Positions 44,545 to 55,929 of a stretch of DNA of 64,000 nucleotides are shown here, in pieces. The stretch comes from Polyporus tsugae (Eukaryota > Basidiomycota > Agaricomycetes > Polyporales > Polyporaceae), in NCBI GenBank assembly GCA_024305745.1, contig JAHRBS010000004.1:2852001-2916000 (forward strand), given 5' to 3'. The position numbers and the translations under genes were made by a program. Position 1 is the stretch's first letter; the number at the start of each line of letters is the position of its first letter. The notes below the pieces were generated by a model that was given only the letters and a program-made list of their open reading frames with translations, had not been told where the DNA came from and searched no databases.

Positions 44545-47534
44545 ATGATCAAGAACCCCACGCAGTCCAAGCTACATCCCCCTACTCCGTGCACGGTAAG
44601 CGCACCCATTTATTATGCTACACTTTCGACTACGCATGCTGATTCACAGCAAGATCGTCCCTTTCAGAGACGCAAAACGGAGTCGGTGGCCGAGAGCCGT
44701 CACCCGGGCCTTTCACCAAAGCCCCTCCTTGGAGGAGCCGTGATGCCGATCCATCCGTACTCGGCTTCCAGCATCAGCGACAGCGGCTTCAGCAGACATG
44801 ACTCCCTCTTCAGTTTCGGCGTCCCTCCCACTCGAAATTCTGCGGAACTGAAGTCTCTGCTTGGGAACTCAAGTTCACGCCTCCGGCCTGGCGCCACCGT
44901 ATTACCTCACCACGCGCAAACGATGGACGGCTCCGCGCAACCCGCCCATACTGTCTCCCTCGAGCGGGCAAAACCCCGTGCTCGCGTCGAAGTTGGCATC
45001 GTCTTGGAGAGCGATTGTTGCACCGCGGGTGGGTACCTTCGTGGCCACGTCAAACTGCACGTCCGAAAACGACAGAAGAAGGAAGCACCCGTACTTCTGG
45101 CAGATGGGCGCGTGCGGGTTATTGGTTTCGAGTGCATACCCAGTGAACGTGACTATCACACGTTCTACCAACGCGCTAGCGCGCTGACCGCTATCACCGA
45201 CGCCTATGCACGCATATACGACTCACCGCCGGACGCAGAGGGGTTCTCACGTGCCATGGAGGGTGTCCACGTTCTTCCGTTCGCCATGCACCTCTCTGAG
45301 GACGACACGTTCGGCTCCGCGAAGGGTGCTATCAACATTCAGTCCGGAGTCGCTCTCCGATACATCGCCATGGTGTGAGTGAATTCAGTCAGTACATCCT
45401 GTGAAGCGCATTCATAACGTTCCGTCGCAGCTCCGTGAAGATCAAAGACTCACAGACGCTGAAGCGGTCTATCGCACACTTCTATCGTGACTGTGAAGTA
45501 TGGCCGCGTCTCACCCTCGACGTCGTCCTGGCGAGTGGGTCACGCCCTATTCAGGCATCTACTGCGAAGAGTCTATCGGTTATCGGCGGTGGGGGCCAGC
45601 TCAAGCTTACGGCGATGCTGCACCGCTTGACCTGGATAGCTGGGCAGAGATGCTACGTGCGCATCTGGCTCGGGAACGATACAAAGAAGACCGTGAAGAC
45701 TGTGGTCTTGACCCTTGTCCGGACTACAACTCTCTTCAAACACCGGCCCGTCGTCGAATCTGATGATTTCCAATCGTCAGACGGAGATGCCTGTCAGACG
45801 ACTACGACGCACAAGGTTGTGGCCGAGAGTCACCTGGAGAGAAGTCACCCTGCTTCTAAGCACCACGCCAGCACCGAAGGCTGGTGGACCGGAGTGCGGG
45901 CTGGTGAAGATGCATACTTTGCTCATCATGTACTCATCCCGGTGCGTACTCACACACGGCGCCGTTATGACTCACGCTGATCAACATCTTGGGCCCTTCC
46001 TTCCCCTTGTTATATGCGTGATATTCCATTCCAGCCGGACGCGTTGTCCGTATCGCGGTCTCGCCTCGTTGAGGTTGAATATTCTATCCGGGTTACAGCC
46101 AGTGCAGGCGCGCTGGCACCGGATGCGCATGTGACGCTTCCTCTTCGTATCATCAACTTCTTGTCAGTCGACCCAACGCCGAGTGACCCGCTTCTATCCT
46201 TCGACGGCTCGTACACGCGCCTTATTCCTCTCGACCACTCTCCTGGTTCACGGTCCTTAACCGTCCACGGCGACACAGATCATACGGTTCAATATACCCT
46301 CAGCGAGGTATCCACGATATCCATCGATCGTCGATCAGGCTCGCCATCCATGTCGCCGCTGAGTGGTTATCATCCTTCCACTCGTACCCAAGCAACGCCG
46401 GCAAGCGCAGCTGTGCTCGACCCTCTTTCCGGCAATGTTCAAGCTTCGGGACCCTCGCCCACCCTTGCGGACCCGCAAGGCCAAGAAGCAACCACAAGTA
46501 TGTATTCAACAGATTCCTACACGTCTTCTGCTTCCCCAGCTTCTCCAATGGTGTTCAACCACGCCGTCATGCATTTTCCTAGCCGGGTGTTGGGGAACTT
46601 GGAGCTTCATGACGACGCCGATTCTGACGAGGAAATTGCCAGTGTCGTAGACGCGGCGCAGGGTGGCCGATTCTCTGCACGCACGCATTCCGCCACCATA
46701 GACGTGTATCCACGGCACTCGCAGGGACATAGCCTCTCGAAACCCACCAACTCGCCGCAGTTCACCCAGATGTCGCGGAGACACCCGCCTGTGACTACCT
46801 TCGCAACTGCGCCCTCAACGATCGTCAAGGGCATCCCAATGTACCGCGAGCTCCGTCTGGAAGAACCCGCCGGTTCCCTGGTGCCGCGCATAAACCCCGT
46901 CGACTCTGAAGACACAGACATGGAAGCGAGCACCACTCCTACGCTTCGCCCGTCTACTGTCTCATCCGCCATGTCTGCACTCAAGCCTCGGAGCAGCAAC
47001 TCGAATCTCCCTAGTGGTATCTTGGACGGGTCTCACCATTCGGGCTCTCCCCAGCCTCGCCTCCTGTCTCGCAGCCTTCCTCGGCCGCCATTTCAGCCTC
47101 GGCCAATGTCTGACATCCCGGCGTCCGTGTCTGCCCTCGAGGCTCTCCAGTTGTCGCGGCTCGAGTCTTCTCGCGCCGTGAACCCCGGCTCCCACCCAGC
47201 GACGAAGGCCGCAGGTCCGTCTTTGCCTGCCGTTCATACTACTAGCTCGAACGGGCCTCGGTCCGCGATTGCGCAACGTTCGCCGCCGATCCCTCGCACT
47301 CGTCCTGTTTCCGCTTCTTCTACTGATGTGCCTGGGAGTAACGGCTCGCCGCCCTCAAGTTCTCCCATGCATCGTGGACGACCAGGAGCGACCTTCGGCT
47401 CGACACTCAGGGCGAGACCAGCTGACAAGGCGCATGGAACCGGACGGACCAACAGTTCCGTCGTCATGGGTCGCATTACAGCGTACGAACAGCGTTTGAG
47501 ATCCTCTATCGACTCCAGTGCGGGGTATGCTTGA
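44545..47534 (+). CDS. Arrestin-fold protein with long disordered tail
   Basis: Likely trafficking adaptor of the fungal alpha-arrestin type. Exons used: 44545-44595, 44650-45374, 45431-45941, 46035-47534, giving 928 residues. N-arrestin segments: 'ARVEVGIVLESDCCTAGGYL' and 'RGHVKLHVRKRQKKE'. C-arrestin segments: 'HHVLIPPDALSVSRSRLVEV', then 'YSIRVTASAGALAPDAHVTL', then 'PLRIINFLSV'. The last 430 residues are Ser/Pro-rich and probably disordered. The first intron is 54 bp, in frame and stop-free, so it may not be spliced. The start could also lie at 44476, 44512 or 44740. No PPxY motif for a ubiquitin ligase is obvious. Confidence 0.75.
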
Positions 47535-47657
47535 ACGTATTCGTAGTACGGTTGTATTGGTCATTTCGCGGGAAGCGTTCTCGTGTGGTTACTCTTATGA
47601 TACAATGTGATAGCTCGTGTATATGGTTGCACGTTCCCTGATATTCGATAGCAAAAT

Positions 47658-48872
47658 TTACTCGATGACGACACCTCCGTTGACGTGAAGTATTTGTCCA
47701 CTAGTGCACTCACTCAGCATGTAGCGTCGGAAGGGAGAAGGAGGAGGAATGCCACACATACCTGATGTAGCTCGAGTCTGCTGAGGTGAGATAGACGAAT
47801 GCAGTCGCCACTTCGACAGGTTGGCCGGCTCTCCCCATCGGTACTGAGGTACGGAACTTCTCAATCGATTCCTTGCTCATGGTTGCGGGGCTGGGTCCAT
47901 GTCAACATTAGTACTAGGCAAAGTATCGATACCATCATGACGCTACGCACATGAGGGGTGTCCAGATAGGGCCAGGGGCAACGGCATTGCAGCGTATACC
48001 TTTCTCGCCAACCAGCTGATTGCTCAGGGCGCGCATAAATCCGATTATGGCGCCCTTGGTGGCAGAATAGTCGACGAGTTCGGGGTGGCCGACAGCCATG
48101 TTGATGGAGGCGTTGAAAGTGATGGTCGAGCCGGGTTCGAGGTGGGGAACGGCGGCCTATTGACAAAAGTGAATACCTGTCGACACTGTCGATAACTCAA
48201 AAGGACGGGCCACAAACGTGCCTTGCAAATGTAGAAGAACGAGTGTATGTTGGTGGCGAACGTCTCGTGCCATTGCTGCGTGGAGAGTGTGGGAATATAC
48301 TTGCTTGCTTTCTGCGTTCCGTGGTTGAGGACGCTGTGGGGCAACTGTCAACGGTCGACGTAGCGGTAGTATGCGCCGTGTGCAACGAAGCAACTGGGAC
48401 GTACACGGCATCGAGCTTTCCATGATGCTCAAGGTGCCTCTTAACGAGTTCCTGGCAAACGTCTTCTTTCCTGAGATCACAGGCAAGCGCAACAATCTTT
48501 CGAGGGTTCTTAGCCTTCTTAACGATGGTGTCGAGCATCTCCTGGAAGTCCCTCTCCTCCTCCGGATGGTAGGTAACGGTGAGGTCTGCGCCTTCGAGGG
48601 CTACGGAGATATCAATCAACGGATGGCGGTCAGACAAACGGAGGTCACAAACCAAAGAGCAGGGCGACGCTCCTGCCAATACCGCTGTCTGCACCGGTGA
48701 TGATGGCCTTCCTGCCCTCGAGCTTCCCGGCAGGCTTGTACGGCTGTCCATCAGCCGTGACGTCGTCGAGAGGGGGTGGGTCGAGCTTGTGCTGCGCGCC
48801 AGGTGCACTTTCCTGGGTTTGGAATGGGGGCTTGTAGCCTTTCTCGTACTGCTCAGGGATGTTTTGCGACAT
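47658..48872 (-). CDS. Short-chain dehydrogenase/reductase
   Basis: NAD(P)-dependent oxidoreductase of the classical SDR type, close to bacterial YghA and plant glucose/ribitol dehydrogenase homologues. Six exons: 48872-48653, 48600-48405, 48333-48222, 48156-47951, 47890-47762, 47700-47658. They give 301 residues. Cofactor motif 'ITGADSGIGRSVALLF'; strand motif 'LDAVVLNHGTQ' in place of NNAG; catalytic Ser in 'TFNASINMAVGHPELV'; catalytic Tyr-x3-Lys in 'DYSATKGAI'; 'AVAPGPIWTPLIPAT' follows. The intron 48157-48221 can be kept in frame only with a GC donor (AAG|GCACGT). The proline-rich N-terminal 40 residues are typical of this subgroup. Substrate unknown. Confidence 0.88.
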
Positions 48873-49071
48873 GGTGGGTGCAAGTGGTGGTGGGATGGGC
48901 GATGGACGTTCCGTTGTACATGGTGGACGACATGCAGATATATGGGGGAGAGAGGAGGGGTGACGTCAAAAGAGCAGTCAGAGGAGGGAACAGGGAGAGC
49001 AGTGACATCACAGGCGCGCATCGCTGATCTCGCTTGGCCACCGACCGTCGAGCTGCCCAACGCTGCCCACC

Positions 49072-50561
49072 ATGGTCCTCTCTCTTCCCCCAACTCCACC
49101 CGAACTCAAGTCTATCACCCCCTACCTCCAGCGCGCAGACGAAATTTCCAGCAATGACCCCGTCATTTCCTACTGGTGTACGTGCACAGACCCGTTCCGC
49201 CTTACCCCGTCCTCACCATCCCTCAGGTGCATATTATGCCGCGCAACACGGAATCGCACTCAAAGTCAAGGAGTCGTCTGCTCGTCATTTTCTCTTCGAC
49301 CTCCTTGGTCTCTTGGAGAAGCTGAAGAATGATATCGGTCCGAATGATGCCGTCCATGACGAGCCTGCAAGTGCTGCCTATGTCGAGAACTTCGCCTTTC
49401 GCGTATTTGCCGGTGCAGATAACGAGGACAGGCGCGGGAGCATCACAAAGTAAGCATCTATTGCAACTACTCGTTGCCACACTGTATGCAAACTCCACCC
49501 GCTTCCCTAGGAACACTGCACGCAAGTTCCTTGCCGCAGCTAACTTCCTCGAAATCCTCCGCACCTTCGATAGCGAGAAGACCGCTATCGACCTCCCCGC
49601 TATCGAAGAGAAGATCAAGTATGCCAAGTGGAAAGCAGCCGACATTGCAAAGGCTTTCCGCGAAGGGCGACAGCCTACCCCAGGACCCGCAGGTTCCGCA
49701 GCAACACCCGAAGACGAGCTGCCTCCTGCCTTGTCCGACGTCCAAGTCCCAGACTTCAACGTTGTTCCTCCTCCTGCAACGCCGCCTGCTGTCGCCAGCC
49801 CACCCCCTTCACAGTCCTCTCCGCCATCCCTCATTCGTTCGCACCCACCGCCTCCAGAATTGTACGACGTTTCCACAGTATACCATCCCACAGTATACCA
49901 TCCCAACCATCTCATCCCACACCTGCCAGATGGTCTTGCCCCACCCCAACCTCCGCAGAGTCCTGGTAGCTGGAGCACAGCAGCTACCCCCGGTACACCG
50001 AGCTTCCACGTGGAAGATACCGGGTCCTCCCTGTCGAGCCCATCAGCCCACAGCCCTCCCGGGAGTGGGGGCGTAACGCGCACGGTGTTTGTCAGTGGTG
50101 AGCTCGAGGGTATGACGGAGGAGGAAATAGATGGGGAAATGACTCCACCCCCGTCTGCCGCCAGGTCCGTTCACTTCTCCCCGTCGACAATGGGTGGGTT
50201 TGGCGCGCCAGAGGACCCCTTCGCGAACCCATCGCTGCAACCACCGCCGAGCGCACCGGTGTTGGATGTTCAACCACCTCCCAGCGATTACACGTTTGCG
50301 TCTACGGCCGCTCGCGCGACACGCCCTCCCGCCCCTCCAGTCTTGCCATCACCGACCCCACATCCACACGCGCATGGTGTGCACCTTGCAACAAGCCCGG
50401 TGCCCGACACAACGGTAACCACTCTGCCCGTGGAGTTGTCCCCTCTAGTCATCGCACGCGCGCAGAAGCACTGTCGGTTTGCAATCTCCGCCCTGGACTA
50501 CGAGGACAAAGAGCAGGCCGTGAAGGAGTTGCGGGCAGCACTGAAGATGCTCGGTGGTTAG
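49072..50561 (+). CDS. VTA1: Vps4-activating ESCRT protein Vta1 (LIP5)
   Basis: Positive regulator of the AAA ATPase Vps4 in multivesicular-body sorting. Three exons (49072-49177, 49227-49449, 49511-50561) give 459 residues. The N-terminal tandem-MIT domain shows 'ITPYLQRADEISSNDPVISY', then 'YYAAQHGIALKVK', then 'FLAAANFLEIL' and 'KIKYAKWKAADIAKAFREG'. The C-terminal Vps4-binding (VSL) helices are 'IARAQKHCRFAISALDYEDK' and 'AVKELRAALKMLGG'. The linker is Pro-rich and contains a short duplication (TVYHP twice, at about 49876-49905). All exons and both functional ends are intact. Confidence 0.93.
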
Positions 50562-51067
50562 ACACTGATGGCCGGCTGTAGGTGCACCATCCTCCGCGCC
50601 AGTGGTGCCGCTTACGTCTTGTTCTACGCTTCGCCATGGTATGGAGAACCTTGATTTCGATTATCCCATGTTTTGTGCTGTATCTCAGATCGCAATCTTT
50701 ACGGCCGCCGTGTACATAAGTCCCGTGTACTTCGATCAACCGTGATTGAATCCGTCGGGGATTTGCCGGCCCTCCCCCCACGCGCGGCACACAACGTCGG
50801 GCTCGGGAGGAGACGGTCCCGGCTACTTGTCATCGTTCATGATCGGCAGGCGAAGGTATAAACTTCAGACAGTGGGAGGCAACTCCTGGCGACTCGCGGG
50901 GAGCACGAGTACGGACGTGCCTGCAGATCTCGGAATCTCACATGGGAGATGCATCTCCGACTTCCCCGCGACAGCTGACAGGCGTATCGTACACAGTGAC
51001 GCAATTCACCCAAACCGCGTTAGACGCCCATCCTGGCGTGAATAACACCTCCATCCTATGCCGCAGT
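50562..51067. other. Convergent intergenic region, 506 bp
   Basis: Between the stops of VTA1 and pectin methylesterase A. No gene or repeat recognised. Confidence 0.45.
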
Positions 51068-52934
51068 TTACCAGCGGAGAACATCCTCCCCGTACAGGAA
51101 CGAAGGGTCGATCCACGAGGTGGAGCTGAGCACCGTTTGAATCGAGACCGGCGCTGTGAACTGGGAGCTGAAATTGGCGCGATATTCCCCGCCGTGCCTT
51201 GCCGCGCCGGGGCCGACGTTGGCGTACTCCGCGAACGTTACGTGGTCGATGCTAGGAAACCACGTCAGCAAACCGACATGGTACAGGTCGGGGTCTACTA
51301 CGCCGCGTTTCAGAACGTACCGTTCATCTCTAACACGGCGAGATTTTGTGCACGTTAGCAGATTGAACTAGGCCAGGGCATGGCGGGGATTCTCACCCAG
51401 GGTGCCAGGGCATCCAGCCTACGGGCGGCACGCTCTTCGGAAGCCAGCAGTACTGGTACACGACGCGTGCGTAGTCGCCCCAAGGCCGGCCCAGATACGT
51501 CGCGGTCGCCGTGCCGTTCTCTTTGATCGTCGAGTGGTCGATCACGTACCAGAACGCGTCATCGCTGCCGCGGCCGGACGCCGTGATGTTCCCGTCGCGA
51601 ATTGCCTGCCCGGTGCCCAACGGTCAACTGGGGAGCCGGAAGACGCGTTCCATGCGTACGTGAATGATAGAGTGCGTGATCCATACGCTGTTGTGCACGC
51701 GTGGTGTCATTGCGTCATTGCGATATCGTGGCATTGCGTCATTAGCGGGCGCGAGGACAGACGGGATTCGACTGACGACGCGTGCTGCCCGAAAATCTAA
51801 GTCCGAAAATGGAATGAGTCGACGGTCCCAGTCACAGCGGTCCCAGTCCACCGTTAAAAGCAACAGAAGACGCACAAAGTCAACGGCACCCTCGATCAAA
51901 CTGTTCGCATAGTATTGGCTGCAGCACGGGTCGGGGCATTTGTCAGCAATCCCAGTTCCCGACAACCGACAAGCTGGCGACATTGCCTACGTCCCGACAT
52001 CAGCGAGGAGTGTATCCCTGGAAGACGGCGTTAACCACATTTGCACAAATGCAAATGCAAAAACGCATGTTCTCGGTACGCACTGGTCTCCCGTAATCTT
52101 CAAGCCATACCCGCCAAACCGGCCACCCTGGACGCTGAGCGCGATGGCTTGCGCCTCCAGAGTCACGGACAATTCAGTACCTAGCGCCTACCACCAATCT
52201 AAGTTCGAGGGTGATCAATGAAACATACCTGCTCGACGGGCTTTGAGGGGGTCCGAAGTAGCACAAAAGCCGAGCATGAGCCGCATTGCCATTCGATGAT
52301 TCCCGCGGACAAGGGCAATGTGGGAAAGGCGACACCGGCGGTCCAGACCCTTCGTCGCTGGCGCGCTCTAACGGCGCGCCTCCCCACGATGATGTCACGC
52401 ACCTTTCCATACGTGTTGGCGATGTTCAGATTGTACAGCGACACATTTGCGGCGTGGACTTGGACCGTGCCAGATTTGTCGTTCGAGCCTGCCTGTGATG
52501 CAGGGATGTTGTTCGTAATAGTGACCGCTGCCCACCAAACGAGGCATTTCAGCATAATATTTACGTCCTCTCGGGGTGTTCGGAGACCGGATAGAACGGA
52601 TGGTGCATACTGTTGCCGAGGTAGGAACTTGGGCTGCTGGTTTGGCCGTATACTCGGACATGATCCCGAGTGATAATAGTTGTGTCCGTGTATGTGCCTG
52701 CGAAGACGAAGTATTCCTGCACATATTTAGGCGTGATGATTCACTTCAAGTTGCAGAGATGCGATGCGATCAGACACTCACCGAGCTGGAAGCGTCTTGG
52801 AGAGCGGCGGAGAGGTTCGCGTATCGCCCTTCCTTCCCGACCGTGATCGCACCCGGAGGAGGCTTGTGCAAAGCAAGAGCGGCAATCGCGAAAGACAAGA
52901 GTGTCAACGTGATGCGCGCCATGTTGAGTGCCAT
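51068..52934 (-). CDS. Secreted pectin methylesterase A (CE8)
   Basis: De-esterifies homogalacturonan outside the cell. Twelve exons: 52934-52782, 52716-52611, 52527-52403, 52240-52229 (12 nt), 52154-52084, 52017-51991, 51918-51876, 51796-51777 (20 nt), 51687-51660 (28 nt), 51605-51397, 51329-51321 (9 nt), 51251-51068. All introns are GT-AG and frame closes at 328 residues. A hydrophobic signal peptide (ITLTLLSFAIAALA) starts the protein. The CE8 catalytic set is present: Gln134, Gln156, Asp157, Asp178 and Arg235 ('QAIALSVQ', 'TGDQDTLL', 'GAVDFIFG', 'YLGRPW'). The spacing of the first four (22, 1, 21) equals that of plant enzymes. The tiny exons encode 'PVEQ' and part of 'GDERIDHVTFAEY'. Paralogous to the adjacent gene upstream. 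Confidence 0.85.
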
Positions 52935-53523
52935 TGACGCCAGCAAGCAGGTACTTATGCTAACCCGTCCGCAACTTTTATACGGTGAGCCGTCAGCACA
53001 CAGTCTTCAAGCTACGTTCTTTGGGTAGCATACACGGTCCGGTGGGATCACGGGTGCGCTTCTGGGCCTGGCGAAGAGAGCAACTTCGATGCTAGGTTTG
53101 CTCAGGCCGGAGACTGGCCCGTGGTGGAAGCGGTCCATTGAATTGAACATGACTGAAGCGGCGGACCGCTCGGCGTTTCCGCGCACAGCGCCCCGTGGCC
53201 TGTTCCTGAAAGTTACTTGCTGCGTACGCGTCCCTGTAGTGCAGAACCGCGAGAGGTGCAGCGGACCTGATCACACGATCGTTTCGGATGATGCTCGGCG
53301 AACCCCGTGGACGACAGAACTAAGACAAGCGGAGAACGGCGTGTGTTTGGACGCGGTGATATCCGTGAATGTGTACCACATTACACTCCTGAAAACATAG
53401 GTTGCTGTGAGAAGGACGGAGCACCACTCAAAACGCAGTCGGTGGCGTAAACGGAATGATGCGTACAAACGGTCACCGTCCTTCACCGGAATTCCTAATT
53501 TCTGCATACAATCCAAATATCCT
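52935..53523. other. Intergenic region between the two pectin methylesterases, 589 bp
   Basis: Must hold the promoter of copy A and the 3' end of copy B. No CE8 motif or leftover exon is seen in it, and no other gene. Confidence 0.45.
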
Positions 53524-55315
53524 TCACAGAAACGCAGAATCAATCCAACTGGTTGAGTTCAACACTGTCGTGATCGAGACGGGTCCCGACAGCTTCGTGC
53601 TGAAACTCGCGCGCGAGCCAGACGCGCCAGAGCCGGTGTTCTCGTACTCGGCGAAGGTAACATGGTCCGTTCTAGGTGAACGACGTCAGTACTGCGCTCA
53701 CAACTAGTCAAGATCGTTCCATAGGAACACTTACTGAGGATTGCTAGGGTAATCAGAAGCGTAGAGGACGTGCGATTAGGGTTCACTGAAGAGAAGCGAG
53801 AGATCGCATGCGTTACGCACTCGGAACCCCAAACAGACCACCCTGCAGCAGGACTATACCCATTCGGATCAGTCATCATCAGTCGTAGAAGACACAGCAG
53901 ATGGGGAACTCACACATTGCTTCCCAACACGGAATTCTGAAACACAACACGAGCGTAGTCGCGCCACGGACGACCCAGGTACGTTGTGCCCGTCCCCTGA
54001 ATAGTCGAATTGTTGACAACGTACCAGTTTGCGTCATCGCTAGAGCGACCCGAAGCGGTGATAAACCCATCCCCAATCGTCTGTTTTCTGACATGTCAGA
54101 ACGAGCGGACCACAGATAAAAGACAGAAATGGTGTAATGGGTCAGGGTAGGAACAAGGCTCGCTCACGTTGATCACAGAGCGAGTGATCCAGATACTGCA
54201 AATGGCAAATTTGGTGAAAAATAGCATCTCTCAGGGTGTTAAAGCACGAACGATGCTTGCATGCCAAAGATCTAAACATGCTGAATGTAAGCGGGTGGAA
54301 GGATTCAGGGTTCATTGCAAACAAGTACGTACAAAGTCGACTGCTCCCTCTATCCAGCTGTTCGCATAGTATTGTCTTAGGAACAAAAGGAAATCATGGG
54401 TTCGTCATTGGCTGCTCGCGTTTCTGTCGGAAAGTTAGCAGCGACATACGTGCCGACATTCGCCAATAAGGTGTCCCTGAACGTGTTACAACACATGTTT
54501 CATTTGTGATTGAAAATCGAGGTGTGCAAGAGACCGCTTACTGGTCGCCGGTGATCTTGAGGGCATAAGCGCCAAATTGGCCATCTTGTACACTCAACGC
54601 AATGGCCTGCGCCTACATCTCGATTTAGTACGTAATGAACTTCCATGCTATGACGCTCAGACGGACCTGGTCGACGTCCTACGTGAACCCGGCAGACGCC
54701 GCGCACAGGACATATGCGGACATGGTTCAAATAAACGTAAATCCACGCGGACGGGGAAAATTTAGGATTGGGCGAGATGGGCGCGATCCCGCCCGGGAAC
54801 CGCGCACCTTTCCATACGTGTTCGCAATATTGAGGTTATAGAGCGACACGTTGCTGGCATGCACTTGCACGGTTCCGCTTGCATCGTTAGAGCCTGCCTG
54901 GGAAGCTGGTATGTTGTTGGTGATAGTGACAGCTCCCGACGATCAAACGTTAGCACACGGGCTCGCCGGCGAACATAAGATAAGTACGCACTGTTTCCAG
55001 TGTAGGAGCTGGGCGTATTAGTCTGTCCGTACACACGCACGTTCGCTCGGGTTATGATGGCAGTGTCGGTGTACGTTCCGGAGTAAATGAAGTACACCTA
55101 CAGGTGGACCGGACATCAGCGGTCAGCGGTGTCTGCAAAACAGTACAACAACGACATACCAGACTCGATGTGTCCTTCAAAGCAGCAGACAAAGTGGCAT
55201 ATTTGCCGACGTTGCCGACTGTGATTGCCCCCCCTGGCGGCGAGCTAAGCGCGAGCGCGCTAGCGAGCAGATAGGAAACGAACAACGCGGAAACAGAACG
55301 CATCACCGGAGACAT
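53524..55315 (-). CDS. Secreted pectin methylesterase B (CE8)
   Basis: Tandem paralogue of copy A with the same role. Thirteen exons: 55315-55160, 55097-54992, 54932-54808, 54678-54667 (12 nt), 54612-54542, 54476-54450, 54375-54333, 54271-54252 (20 nt), 54195-54168 (28 nt), 54080-53914, 53853-53821, 53743-53735 (9 nt), 53671-53524. They give 314 residues with frame kept through every join. Signal peptide: 'VSALFVSYLLASALALS'. Catalytic residues Gln135, Gln157, Asp158, Asp179 and Arg233 are all present. Compared with copy A it has one extra intron after 'NSVLGSNV'. The 12-, 20-, 28- and 9-nt exons fall at the same codons as in A. An upstream in-frame Met exists but would hide the signal peptide. 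Confidence 0.86.
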
Positions 55316-55929
55316 GGAGCAACAACCCATCTCCTCAGCGTTTATAACGTAGTTCAGAACTGACATACCATCCGATGATACTACGCAGCGCGGCCCGTGG
55401 TAAGTCATGCGCGACGTTCAACAAGGTTGCATTCAAGCAGGTTCACGTTGTTGCTTGGCGACATTTTCCCGAAATATTCTCAAGTGTGCGTTCTAACTGG
55501 CCAAGGAAGCTTGAGGAAGAACAGTTTTATGGGGACGTGACTGCGGATGGCGGCCCGCTCGGCGTTCTGCGCACCCGCTGTGGGTCTTTTGTATCTTCGA
55601 GAAGAGCGCACCTTGCGAACGATCCAGGTCCACGAGACCACGTAACGTAAGCTCGGACGTTGTTCGGCGCAGTCCACACAACGCGAGTGGTGGACGGCAA
55701 AAAAGAACAAAATGCATTCAAGAAAGCACTGAAAGGGCACAGACGATGGAAGGTGCTGTTGAGGACACGCGTCATGGTCAGGACAACGTGATTGCAGAGG
55801 TGCTGAAGAAACTTACGGCTATCGAAGTACAGAGTATATGCATATGTATGCGTCTTGAGTGCAAGAGCAGAGAATAAACGGATGTAGAGAGATCACCGTG
55901 TAGTAGGACTAGCCAGAGAGAGAGTCGAG
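55316..55929. other. Intergenic, 614 bp
   Basis: Upstream of pectin methylesterase B and downstream of the coiled-coil gene. Only short frames without recognisable content. Confidence 0.4.

Noticed and set aside
44295..44642. Plus-strand frame as the true 5' exon of the arrestin-like gene
   Set aside because: At the visible GTAAGC donor its phase does not match the downstream exon and leads to an early stop.
49876..49905. Short direct repeat ACAGTATACCATCCC in VTA1
   Set aside because: Only two units inside a Pro-rich linker (TVYHP twice); looks like ordinary slippage in disordered coding sequence.
51690..51760. Repeated GCGTCATT-type octamers in a pectin methylesterase intron
   Set aside because: Two to three short imperfect copies within an intron; not enough to call a functional repeat.
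51068..55315. Interpretation of the pectin methylesterase locus as degraded pseudogenes
   Set aside because: With GT-AG microexons both copies close in frame with all catalytic residues, so intact genes explain the data better.
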